Shown one piece after another: positions 10,846-21,356 of a stretch of 64,000 bases of DNA. The translations under genes and the position numbers were made by a program. Each line of letters begins with the position of its first letter. Position 1 is the stretch's first letter. The notes under the pieces are model-generated. The model saw only the letters and a program-made list of their open reading frames with translations. It was not told the DNA's origin and made no database searches. The DNA is from Halichoerus grypus (taxonomy: Eukaryota > Chordata > Mammalia > Carnivora > Phocidae), in the NCBI RefSeq assembly GCF_964656455.1, contig NC_135726.1, forward strand, positions 23,757,168 through 23,821,167, written 5' to 3'.

Positions 10846-12245
10846 TTAAAATGTCTATACTAACCAAAGCAATCTACATATTTAATGCAGTCCCTAGCAA
10901 AATACCAACAGCTTCTTCCACAGAACTAGAACAATCAGAATTTTCATGGTAAGCAACCATGAAAAAACCTTAACAGCCAAAGCAATCTTGTAAAACAAAA
11001 GCAAAGCTGGAGGCATCACAACTCCAGAAGTCAAGTTATACCCACAAAGCTGTAGTGATCAAAACAGTACGGTACTGGCACAAAAACAGACACAGAGATC
11101 AACAGAACAGAATACAAAATCCAGAAATGAACCCACAATTACATAGTCAATTAATTTCAACAAAGCAGGAAAGAATACCCAATGGGGGGAAGAAAAAAAA
11201 GACTGTCTCTTCAACAAATGGTGCTGGGAAAACTGGACAGCAACATGCAGAAGAATGAAATTGGACCACTTTCTTACAGCAGACACAAAAATAAATCCAA
11301 AATGGATTAAAGACCTCAATGTGAGACCTAAAACCATAAAAACCCTACAAGAGAACACAGGCAGTAACTTCTTTGACATCAGCTGTAGCAAGTTCTTTCT
11401 AGACATGTCTCCTGAGGCAAAGGAAACAAAAGCAAAAATAAACTACCGGGACTTCATCAAAATAAAATGCTTCTGCTCAGTGAAGGAAACAATCAACAAA
11501 ACTAACAGGCAACCTACAGAATGGGAGAAGTTATTTGCAAACAGCATATCCGATAAAGGGTTAGTATCCAAAATATATAAAGAACTTATAAAACTCAACA
11601 CCCAAAAAACAAATAATCCAATTAAAATATCAACAGAAGACACGAACAGACACTCCTCCAAAGAAGACATACAGATGGCCAACGACACATGAAAAGATGC
11701 TCAACATCACTCATCATCAGGAAAAGGCAAATCCAAACAGTGAGTTATCACCTCACACCTGCCAGAATGGCTAAAATCAACAACACAAGAAACAACAGAT
11801 GTTGGCGAGGATGTGCAGAAAGGGGAACTCTCTTGCATGGTTGGTGGGAACGCAAACTGGTGTAGCCACTCTGGAAAACAGTACAGAGGTTCCTCAAAAA
11901 GTCAAAAACAGAACTACCCTATGATCCAGCAATTGCACTACTAGGTATTTACCCAAAGAATACAAAAATGCTAATTTAGGGACGCCTGGGTGGCTCAGTC
12001 GGTTAAGCGGCTGCCTTCGGCCCAGGTCATGATCCCAGGGTTCTGGGATCGAGTCCCACATCGGGCTCCTTGCTCAGCAGGGAGCCTGCTTCTCCCTCTC
12101 TCTCCCTCTGCTTGTGCTCTCTCTGTCAAATAAATTAAAAAAAAAAAAAATGCTAATTTGAAGGGATACATGTACCCTGATGTTTACAACAGCATTATCT
12201 ACAATAGCTGAATTTATGGAAACAGCCCAACTGTCCATCAATTGG
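10846..12245 (+). repeat. Near-identical tract shared with 48208-49447
   Basis: Leaving out the SINE at 11978-12145, about 1.2 kb matches 48208-49447 with only about seven mismatches found by eye (for example at about 10863, 10917 and 11653, three between 11740 and 11850, and one near 12205). The sequence just upstream (10676-10845) is only about 80% alike, and the sequence beyond about 12250 is about 88% alike and contains indels. The copies share private oddities, such as an extra G/A-rich stretch near 11183-11200. This pattern fits gene conversion. Confidence 0.85.
11978..12145 (+). mobile_element. SINEC inside the outer L1
   Basis: A near-consensus head (GGGACGCCTGGGTGGCTCAG) with a short CT-rich body and A-tail. 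Perfect duplications AAAAATGCTAATTT lie at 11964-11977 and 12146-12159. It is absent at the matching position of the L1 copy at 43334 (around 49331), which gives an empty-site comparison inside the window. Confidence 0.96.
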
Positions 12246-12619
12246 TGAATGGATAAAGAAGATGTGATATATATATCCAATGGAATACTATTTAGCCATA
12301 AAAAAAAGAATGAAATCTTGTCGTTGCAATGACATGGATGGAGGTGGAGAGTCTAATACTAAGTGAGATAAGTCAGTCAGAGAAAGACAAATATCATATG
12401 ATTTCAGGCATATGTGAAATTAAAGAAACAAAGGGGGGGAAAAAAGAGAGCGAGGAAAACCAAGAAACAGACTCAAACTATAGAAAACATGATTACCAGA
12501 AAGGAGGTGGGTGGAAGGATAAGTTAAACAGGTGATGGAGATTAAGGAGTGCACTCGTGATGAGTACTAGGTGATGTATGGAAATGTTGAATCACTATAT
12601 ATAACACTGTATGTTAACA

Positions 12620-12679
12620 GAAAGAAAAGAGAGAGAAGGAAGGAAGGTAGGAAGCTGGGAAGGAGGGAGGGAGGGTGTT
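12620..12679 (+). repeat. Purine-rich (GAAA/GGAA)n tract, decayed L1 tail
   Basis: GAAAG, GGAA and GGGA repeats follow the L1 3' end directly and precede the right TGTTTTGAG duplication at 12680. It is most simply the original poly(A) tail turned into a purine microsatellite. Confidence 0.7.
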
Positions 12680-12959
12680 TGTTTTGAGTGAAAAACAACA
12701 TGGACAAAAGTCCTGAGACAGAGACGTGATGCCTCTAGAACAGGGATAATAGATCAGAGAGTGAAGACCACATCTTGTAGGCAAACATATTTGTTTTTAC
12801 AGCAGAGTACTTTGTTGCTTTTTTGTATTAGCTATTATCCAATATTTAAATGCTAGGAGACAACACAGAAAACTGCGTTATCTACTTTCAATGGAAAAAT
12901 GAGAGGAAGGAGCAATATTAGAGCCACATCCCTGCATATCACAGATTAAGTGAATAGTA

Positions 12960-13160
12960 CCAGTCTCCTTTAGATGTGCTGTTCTCTGTCTCTCTTCCCA
13001 CAATCAGTATGTCCCATTACATTCATTTTATGAACTTACTTGCCTGGACAACTGCATTCATAACTACTGCTCTGGTATACAAGCTCCATGAAGGAGGGAT
13101 CTTTAGTAATTCCTTCACTACTGTGCCCCCATTAGAGAACCCAGAAGATGGTATCAGCCC
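12960..13160 (+). repeat. Probable L2 LINE 3' end
   Basis: The stretch with AAGCTCCATGAAGGAGGGA (about 13081) and the following CTACTGTGCCCCC resembles the conserved L2 3' end (CTCCATGAGGGCAGGGA). The open frame 12976-13203 is incidental. Confidence 0.55.
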
Positions 13161-14589
13161 AAAACCTCTACTGCTACCGCATAGTATATACACAAAGCTT
13201 TAGAGGGACAAACGTAGGTTAGTGTGGCTTGATAAAGGAGAGAGGAAAATACCACAAGAGAAGAGATTGAGGATTAATCAGGTACGAGACCATATTAAAG
13301 CTACTTTTATACTTTTTTCCTACTTTTCTTAGGGCAAGTGAAAGCCATCAAAACATGTTCAACAGGGGAGTGAAGATAAGATTTGCAAAATAAGAATTCC
13401 AATCCACTAAGGAGAAGATGATGATATATTTGGTGTAAACTTTATAATTTAAATTAACTTCCTATGTATCTTTTTTTTTTTTTTTTTAGTTTTAATAAAA
13501 TTGTGAGGTCTCAATTGAGATATCTCATCTGTCTCCAGGTAGAAAAACTGTACAGTTTCTTAGGGCAACAGTGTCTTGCCCTGAGCCTCAGGTCTAGTAG
13601 ATTTCAAGAGATACACAAAAGTTTTATCCCTGACTACCTGTGTCCTCCCCATAACAGAAAGTTAAGTAGGGAGAAAAGCTCTTTTCACAGTTGCTGTGTT
13701 TATGTAAAAGATAAGACAAAGACTTACGCACCTGCCTAAGAATGACTAACAAGATCTAACAGAATCTCAATAAATACTTGTTTATAGTTTACCAGGAAGA
13801 TAAGAAGACCTTGCTATCTGCTTCCTTTGGGTGAATATGTCCTGATCAATATTTAAAAAGACACCTTTAAGAAAAGCATGACATTCTTCCGCCACTAGAA
13901 CCTTAAAATTATGATTTGAAAATTAATCCAAAGCTCTACTCAGAATTTCTGCATTTTATGTGTCCAACTCTACACACCTTTTTAACACAGTCAAAATTAA
14001 GTTTTTTTACTATAAAAATACTACAGTTAAAGAAAGATGTGGTAGAAAAAAAACATAACAAGTTAAAAAGTTACCATTAAATAAGCCCTCAAATAAACCT
14101 TTATCTGTCCTGTAATAACAATTAAGACCAAAATATGGTTGTATGTATTTTCAAATATGATTCTTAAAATATACCAATGAGCTACTTGATCTTGGGATCA
14201 AACAGATACTACTCATCTGCTGATATCATTAACTTATGTTGCCACATATTATAACATTTGAAAACTGTAACCTGACTTAAAAGTAAAACCTAAAAATGTT
14301 ATGGTGCAACAGTTTATTAGCTAAGGAGGAAAAACAAAACATACTATATTATACATACGTAAAAATTCTAAAATATTTCCAGATCACAGAAGTGTTATAC
14401 CTTTTTATTCACATCTGAAATTAGAAATATAACTGATTATTGTATCTTGAATAATTTGCTATAAAGTATATTAATAAATACTAATGAAAAATTGCATATG
14501 ACCTTCAATTATTCCTGTTTTGTGTGCCTTCGGCCATTTTTTTCTGGGCAGCTGGGGTGATATTTTCAAAACAATAATCAGAATTTGTT
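13161..14589. other. Unrecognised non-coding DNA
   Basis: No gene is seen. There is a poly(T) run at about 13471-13488, which could be the tail of an unidentified antisense retroelement. The rest is AT-rich and unassigned. Confidence 0.5.
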
Positions 14590-15170
14590 ATTCTCCTTTT
14601 TCAGTGAACACCTGTTGCTCTTAGATCAAGTGTGGACACCTCATCATGGCTGTAATAATCTGGTTTCAGTCTGTTTACAGCCTTTCCCTAAAAACAATCC
14701 CCTTGACACCCTTACAAACTGTCCCAGCCAGACTGCATGACTTTCTGCACCTCACCTGTGTCTAGCTTTTTTTTTTTAAGATGTATATATTTATTTGAGA
14801 GAGAGAAAAATAGAAAGCACAGGGGTGGGGAGGGTAGAGGGAGAGAGAGAATCTCAAGCAGACTCCCCACTGAGCACAGAGCCCAACACGGGGCTCAATC
14901 TCACAACCCTGAGATCATGACCTGAGCCAAAACCAACAGTCAGATGTTTAACCTCCTGAGCCAACAAGGCATCCCATATCTAGCCTTTTATTGTCACTGG
15001 GAGTTTGTACTTGCTGTTTCCTCCACCAGGAATGCTCTTTGAAAGACCTTCAGGACAAATCCACCTTGATACTATCTTTATATCTCAGCTCAAATGTCAC
15101 CTCCAAGTTTCAGGAATGCAATCCAAAGGGAATAAAAATATAAATTCTCTGGGTTACCTGACCAATCCTT
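14590..15170 (+). repeat. L2 LINE fragment, split by a SINE
   Basis: TTGCTGTTTCCTCCACCAGGAATGCTCTT-like sequence at about 15012-15042 and CTCAGCTCAAATGTCACCTCC (about 15085) are hallmark L2 3'-region blocks. Sequence left of the SINE at 14768 fits the preceding L2 region. It is ancient and strongly diverged. Confidence 0.7.
14768..14975 (-). mobile_element. SINEC, antisense, diverged
   Basis: Read on the minus strand it has the SINE head (complement of GAGCCAACAAGGCATCCC at the right end), an AG-rich body and a poly(T) start on the left. The short duplication TCTAGC flanks it (about 14761 and 14979). Many substitutions indicate an older copy, inserted in an L2. Confidence 0.9.
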
Positions 15171-15719
15171 GGCATGTTTGCTATGAGAAGCCTTGCCTTT
15201 TCCCTGCCCTGCTGTGTGTCAGGGGTAGGTGTAGTTTTAATGACTGTGTTTGCCCAATTCCCTGACTTCTGGCTGGGTTTGGGCAATGGAAGGTGCTTAG
15301 AGAATGGGAAGGCAAAGGAAAGAGATGACATGCATAGCATTTCTGAGTGTGGGGGCATCTTCTGGTGGCTCCGGCCTTTTCAGACTGGTTTACAAGATTT
15401 CAACTTCTACCCAGGGCCCCATATTCCTGTTTCTGGCCACAAAGTCTACTGTCTCTGTTCATCCTATAAAACCAATTTCTTAACTGCTAAAGCTGCTCAG
15501 TTTTTAATTTGTTGTTTTTAATTCTCTATCTTTGAAGGTGGTGAGGTCCTTTTCTAAGAATCTTGTACTTCAGAAATTTCTAATAAATGATTACTCTTGT
15601 CTTATTAAGGCAAAGAAGTAGATGTATTACTTTTCCTGCTGACAGTTTTTCAAAATATCTGAAGACCACAGCTTTCTAACCACAGACACTTCTTCCAGTT
15701 GAATAGGCCTATTTCCTAA
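15171..15719. other. Unrecognised non-coding DNA
   Basis: No gene is seen. The open frames 15174-15521 (+) and 15110-15358 (-) overlap and show no domain or codon signal. Confidence 0.45.
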
Positions 15720-15776
15720 GGAAAAAAAAAAAAAGAAAAAGAAGAAGAAGAAAAGAAAAAAGAAAAAAAAAAAAAG
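15720..15776 (+). repeat. A-rich (AAG/AAAAG)n tract
   Basis: Poly(A) is broken by GAAGAAG and AAAAG repeats. It may be an expanded tail of an old retroposon whose body I cannot recognise, or simple repeat growth. Confidence 0.8.
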
Positions 15777-15825
15777 TTCTTCACAGATTATGTCTAAGAT
15801 CTCTTTCGGTATTTAGAATCATATA

Positions 15826-16031
15826 GGGGCGCCTGGGTGGCTCAGTTGGTTAAGCGACTGCCTTCGGCTCAGGTCATAATCCTGGAGTCCCTGGATCGAG
15901 TCCCATATCGGGCTCCCTGCTCAGCAGGGAGTCTGCTTCTCCCCCTGACCCTCCCCCCTCTCATGTGCTCTCTCTCTCTCATTCTCTCTCTCTCAAATAA
16001 ATAAATAAAATCTTTAAAAAAAAAAAAAAAA
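15826..16031 (+). mobile_element. SINEC, full length, young
   Basis: A complete copy with head GGGGCGCCTGGGTGGCTCAG, a long CT-rich body and poly(A). Perfect duplications AGAATCATATA flank it (15815-15825 and 16032-16042). It shares diagnostic bases (GACTGCCTTCGG, GGAGTCCCTGGATCGAG, CAGCAGGGAGTCTGC) with the SINE at 17021, so both belong to one subfamily. Confidence 0.97.
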
Positions 16032-16042
16032 AGAATCATATA

Positions 16043-16556
16043 GTTAAAGCATCTAACTTTGGCTTTTGTTCAAAATTATGATTAAGAAGTAGCTAAATGA
16101 TGTCTGAATCCTGTGGTTATCCTTAGGAAATAAAAGCTTCCTCAGGAGTAAATTGTGCACATGAAAAAAATATATAGATAACTCATTCTCCTAATGACCT
16201 TTTTGGGATACATCCAACTCTGACGCATTGCTTAGTCTTGCTATATCAAGATTTGGATTTCAATGTTGAGCCTTCAGTAATATGTTTTGATTGTTTACTT
16301 CATGTCCGGATCCTAATTGTCTACTGAGACATCCGTAATGTACTTAAGCCCTTTATATTAATTTGCAAACATTTCCTTCCCTTCCAGATTCTTGGCCTCT
16401 CTCTGATACTCAACACCAATATATTGACAGCTACTGTTGAATAAAATAAGGTTTAATTTAACAATTTAATTTATGAGGAACAGTTGATATAAAAGCTTAA
16501 AGTATGTTATAACTCTAATACACAGATATCTTCAATATGCAAAGTATGTAAGGTGA
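16043..16556. other. Unrecognised non-coding DNA
   Basis: AT-rich sequence with no assignable gene or repeat. Confidence 0.45.
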
Positions 16557-16571
16557 AAAAGTCATTCATTT

Positions 16572-17271
16572 TTATTGTTATGTTAATCACCATACATTAC
16601 ATCATTAGTTTTAAATGTAATGTTCCATGATTCATTGTTTGTGCATAACACCCAGTGCTCCATGCAGAACGTGCCCTCTTTAATACCCATCACCAGGCAA
16701 ACCCATCCTCCCACCCCCCCTCCCCTCTAGAACCCTCAGTTTGTTTTTCAGAGTCCATCGTCTCTCATGGTTCGTCTCCGCCTCTGATTTCCCCCCCTTC
16801 ATTCTTCCCCTCCTGCTATCTTTTTTTTTTTCTTAGCATATATTGCATTATTTGTTTCAGAGGTACAGATCTGAGATTCAACAGTCTTGCACAATTCACC
16901 ATGCTTACCAGAGCACATACCCTCCCCAGTGTCTATCACCCAGTCACCCTATCCCTCCCACACTACCCCCCACTCCAGCAACCCTCAGTTTGTTTCCTGA
17001 GATTAAGAATTCCTCATATCAGGCGTGCCTGGGTGGCTCAGTTGGTTAAGCGACTGCCTTCGGCTCAGGTCATGATCCTGGAGTCCCTGGATCGAGTCCC
17101 GCATCGGGCTCCCTGCTCAGCAGGGAGTCTGCTTCTCCCTCTGACCCTCCCCCTTCTCATGTACTCACTCTCTCTCATTCTCTCTCAAATAAATAAATAA
17201 AATCTTAAAAAAAAAAAAAAACGAATTCCTCATATCAGTGAGGTCATATGATACATGTCTTTCTCTGTTTG
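16572..17271 (-). mobile_element. 5'-truncated L1 tail, antisense, with a two-module 3' UTR
   Basis: The complement reads as the end of a carnivore L1. First comes a 3' UTR module with AAACAAACTGAGGGTTGC ending at AACAAATAATGCA with an A-run. Then comes a second, related module (AAACAAACTGAGGGTTCTAG, later GGTGATGGGTATTAAAGAGG) ending in AACAATAAAAA. Flanks TTCATTCATTTT-like at about 16557-16571 and 17272-17286 look like target duplications. Only about 0.5 kb of L1 remains, with no coding part. A SINE at 17021 interrupts the first module. The 181-codon open frame 16655-17200 is an antisense artefact. Confidence 0.85.
17021..17222 (+). mobile_element. SINEC, full length, inside the antisense L1 tail
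   Basis: Head AGGCGTGCCTGGGTGGCTCAG, CT-rich body and poly(A). Perfect 14-bp duplications GAATTCCTCATATC lie at 17007-17020 and 17223-17236. It is from the same subfamily as the SINE at 15826. Confidence 0.97.
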
Positions 17272-17286
17272 AAAATTCATTCATTT

Positions 17287-20200
17287 TATAAAAATAACTT
17301 AGAGAATGACAGGAGAAGCAGTCCAATGCGGAGGTGGGCAGGGAAGGCCCCCTTGATTTCTTTTCCTGCTTCTATGTTTTGCTTTACTGAAATCACAGTA
17401 CTTGGGTTCTTCTGGCTTTTGGTTTTTTTGTTAGAGTTTCTGAGTGTCATAAAATGGGTCTCATCACTTCTGGAACACTTCCACCCTAGCCAACTCACTT
17501 AAATACCACCAACACTCTGAGAAAGTTGGTATTTTAATATATTTTAAATGTTTTTCCCCTTTAAGTTACTTCATTAAGTTTCTCATTCTTGTCATTTTAA
17601 GAGCATAAATTGTCATCCCTGACTGCCTGCCCTCCCCCCAGCCCCCTACCCCCTGCATCACTCATCTTTCTGGTAAGACTCTTTTGTTTCTTCCATATTC
17701 CTATTTGCTCTCTTGTCATTCCCATATTTCTTCAATGCATAGGTGCAAAATTATTGTAGAAATTCTGGGTTTGGCATTCTAAACAATGCCTTTTGATACC
17801 ACTGAGTTTTCTGTGTACCAATGAAAAAGTACTTACGCACACACACAAAGATTTCAGAAACCTGTGGGTCTCTATTCAGTACAAAGTCTCTTAACTTTGC
17901 TTCTTTATTCCCCAGAGATATGGGGAAACAATTTAAATATTACCAGTTAAAAAAGTGAGTTGGTTGAGAGAAATGTTGGCCTGGGGATAGAATCCTACAT
18001 GAACAACTAATAATCCTACCATTTTTTCCCTTCCCACATCACAAACTTATGAGCCACATTCCCTTTCTGTGCTTTCTGCTTCATTGAATGTATCTAAAGA
18101 TTTCCAATCAAAATTTAGGTAAATTCCCTAATGTTTGTTGAACTTTTTCTATAATAAGTTAAATAAGAGACAGCTTAGTTTGACTCTCCCTCCTTGGCCC
18201 CTAGGTAGTATTTGGAACCTCTTGCTAGTTTATCTTACAAAGAACCTAAAATTTGAGAGAGGGACAAGCACAGCATTTTATAGGTGGATTTTATATGTAT
18301 GTGTAATTATGTGAGTGTCTATACTTACATATTATCACTGTACATTGATATTTTGTCAGGAAATTGGGCAGAAAGAAGGGAATCATTACAGAGATACTAC
18401 TTTTGGTTCAGAGGGCCTTGATTCATCTTTGATTTTTACTGCAGAAAACCAATTTGTCACAAATCTTAAAGGCATTCAGCACAAATATTGTCTGTCACTA
18501 TAGACCTCTCAAGAGATATTTTTCTGGAGTTAAAAAGACAGAGTGTCCCAACTCTGGAGAGAAAGCTGCCTCGTAGTGGCCAAGACCTAATGGTTTGTAT
18601 GCTTCTCCTTGTAATTAAGGGAACTAACTCATCTTGGCACCTTTTAGCATTACCTTTGGTCTTTTTTTCCTCCTCTGCTTATATCAAATGCTAGTTTTTC
18701 TCTCTTGACCTTTATTGGAAACTAAATTTGGGGGATTAAATGAGAATGTCCAGGAAGTCAATTATTTTTATGATGGCAAGAAACTCTGGCACCTCCTCAT
18801 TTAATGACATATTACATAATATTGCCTATTAGAAAATAATGGATTTTAGAGACCATCCAAGTCCATCCATTTCACTTTGCAGTTTAGGAAATTGAGGCTA
18901 AAGATCTATAAAACTCTTGTAATTTTGTGCTGCTAATAAGCAGCATAGAGAGGGCCCAAACCAAAGATTTCTGATTCTTAGATTATTGCTTACTTTTCTA
19001 CTCCATATGGATGCATGCATGAAGGCAGCAGCAATAGAGAAAAAAAAATCCTAAATTGGATTTTTTCATCCCATGGACAAAAGCTGGGTATAAAAATAAG
19101 CACTACATTTTGTTTTCAATAAGAACCCATTTCAAAGTGCTATATCTTTAAAACAACAACAATAACAACAACACAATTCGGGAGATTTCTCCCACACCAG
19201 AGCAAGATATAATAAGGCAGGCTCTCCTTCCAGAGCAAAGCACAACAAATAAGTATACTGTGAATAAAAATGTTAACATCAAACATACCCACCAAAAAGT
19301 AATAACACTACAACAAGATAAGGCAATTTACATGAGTATTTCATAAAGATTTTCCTCCTGAGAGTCTTATATGATCTCCCTATCTCCTAAGCCTGATTTT
19401 TTTTTAATTTAGAGGAAAGTGTAGTGATTAGTTACAGTGCCTTTGAGAACCAGATAAATATTTATGAAGAAAGAATGTGTACGTATATCTCTATAGAGAT
19501 AATATACAGGGAGAACAAAACATTTCCAGAATCAGAATCTCATTTCTCATTTCTGTAGGGTACATATACTGCATCAGGAACCTATTGTCATTTTTTGTTT
19601 TCGTGTTTGTAATGTAGGCACCCGAGCTGCATTATCATTTGACTCTAATTTGCAGCTTTTTTATTTCAGGCATCTTAAAAACTCTCCTGAATGTTGTCTG
19701 CCTTCATGAGAAACAATACCTTTGGTGTCATTTGCTCAGTTAAACCACAAGGCATGTAGCTGGGCTACAGAAAGACGTAGAGCTGGATACCCCAGTGTGC
19801 ATCCTACCAAGAATTCTCAACTTTCTTGTAAAGTTCCTACAAGAAACCTCATCTTGGCCTCTTGCTCTCTATTTCCTTCTACACAATGCCAGGTGCATTA
19901 AAGTATTCCATCATTATTTATCTGTTGCCATTGCCAGCTTGTTTCTTGATATTTTAGCTTCACCTCCCACTCCTGTCCAGTACCTGTCCCATCCACTTGG
20001 AGCTAAGAATATAATTACCTTTTTCAGTTTGACCTACTTCACCTCAAGGAATATATTAGTAACTATCCTAGTTATCCATCTACTTTTGTCTGAAACAACT
20101 TCCTGATCTGATCAGGTCCACTCTTCAAAACTAATTGTAGCATCTGTCTAGACCTTTAGGTAACTACTAGAACTGTCTGCACTTCTTCAAGAAAGGAATC

Positions 20201-20454
20201 AGACTATTGAATTCACTTAGGTAGAATCATGTTTTTCTGAAAAATGAGGTTGTAGGAAGGAAAACAAAATTTCAGGTACCACCAGAGGCGGCTCAGTACT
20301 ACTTCCTCAAATCCTAGAGTACACCAAGACTTCTTAAGCATAAGCTAGTGCCAACTGATGGTCAATGAGCCAAATTAGTGTATGTATGTTATGGCAAATT
20401 GTATTTTCCAAAAATGTCCATACTAATATATATCACATCCTATATCTTCTTCTT
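17287..20454. other. Unrecognised non-coding DNA with a possible MIR remnant
   Basis: No gene is seen. About 18845-18965 contains TTTAGGAAATTGAGGCTAAAGA, which resembles an antisense MIR-type SINE core. A short CAA-repeat lies at about 19150-19172. Open frames here (17248-17502, 19795-20106) have no recognisable domain. Confidence 0.45.
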
Positions 20455-20998
20455 AAAGTGTAGTATTAAGATTCCTCCATTGAAAGACAGGGGTTGTATT
20501 CTTTCTCCTTGGAATTGAGTAGACTTTTATAACGTTTCAATAAATACAATGTGATGTATGACAATACAAAAGTGATGTTGAGTGACTTACAAAGCTAGTT
20601 TATGAAAGATGATACGGCTTCTGAGGGCTCTGTTCAGACATATGTCTTGAGCTGTCCTAGGCTGACATGTAATAAAGCTGGGTGCTCAAGAGCCATACTG
20701 TTTGTGAGACCATGTGGTGAGACTACTCAGAGATAGACAGAGATGCCGCAGAGAGTTCATGTTGTGAGAGCTTCCATCTGTTGCAATTTTCCCAGTCCAT
20801 GTACTAGGAAGGAGTAGACACCTTCATCTGATTCTAGCCCCATCTTCTGGGCCACCTCAGTTAAAGCTATGTACAATAGGAAAGAGCTGACCTCACTGAG
20901 CCTTACCTGAATTACTGTTTCATGAGCAAAATAAACACTGTTGAAAACTACTAAATTTAGGATTGGTTCATTATGAGGGCATAGTAACTAGAACAGAC
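20455..20998 (+). repeat. Possible MaLR-type LTR or similar old LTR
   Basis: The right end (CAAAATAAACACTGTTG..., ending ACTAGAACAG) and the GAGACCATGTGGTGAGACT block resemble old mammalian solo LTRs of the MaLR kind, with a polyadenylation-like AATAAA at about 20931. Divergence is high, so the family is uncertain. No internal retroviral genes are present. Confidence 0.45.
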
Positions 20999-21174
20999 AG
21001 GTTCTTTGTTTTTTTCAATGTTTCCAGAAATTTAATTAGCTGCCAAGCAAATATGCATTTTACTTAAGAAACCCAATATCCAGTTACTTGAAAGGTCAGA
21101 ACATCAGAAAACATTGAACCAACATTCCTACACAGCAATTCTCAGTTGGAAAGGAGTAGGATCTGCCTCCCGCC

Positions 21175-21338
21175 TTTTTTTTAAGATTTTGTTTGTTGGA
21201 GAGAGAGCACAGGTAGGGGCAGCAGCAGGCAGAGGGAGAAGCAGGCTCCCCGCTGAACAAGGAGCCTGATGGGGGACCCTGGGATCATGACTTGAGCCTA
21301 AGGCAGACACTTAACCAGCTGAGCCACATAGGCGTCCC
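21175..21338 (-). mobile_element. SINEC, antisense
   Basis: Poly(T) and AAGATTTT lie at the left, an AG-rich body follows, and the complement of the SINE head ends at about 21338 (GAGCCACATAGGCGTCCC). Diverged duplications GGATCTGCC (about 21159) and GGATCGGCC (about 21340) flank it. The body is shortened compared with full copies. Confidence 0.92.
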
Positions 21339-21356
21339 CGGATCGGCCCCTTTTAA

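Larger units (their letters stand above)
10436..12619 (+). mobile_element. Outer (older) L1: 3' part with ORF2 remnant and 3' UTR
   Basis: This aligns with the L1 at 43334 from about 46053, inside the endonuclease-coding part of ORF2. At about 10672 it jumps to the equivalent of about 48028, an internal deletion of about 1.75 kb that removes most of the RT. It then continues through the ORF2 C-terminus and 3' UTR. Open frames at 11055-11258 and 11255-11692 translate identically to those at 48418-48621 and 48618-49055. The join with the inner L1 (about 10435) falls at a site that in the other copy reads TTTAAAC, an L1 endonuclease-type target. A SINE at 11978 interrupts it. Confidence 0.85.

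Noticed and set aside
11055..11692. Open frames identical to those at 48418-49055 as duplicated small genes
   Set aside because: They are L1 ORF2 fragments inside the near-identical tract. The identity extends through non-coding L1 sequence, so it is a DNA-level exchange and not protein selection.
16655..17200. A 181-codon open frame as a coding gene
   Set aside because: It reads antisense through an L1 3' UTR and into a SINE, with no domain. Proline-rich stretches come from the C-rich complement of the UTR.
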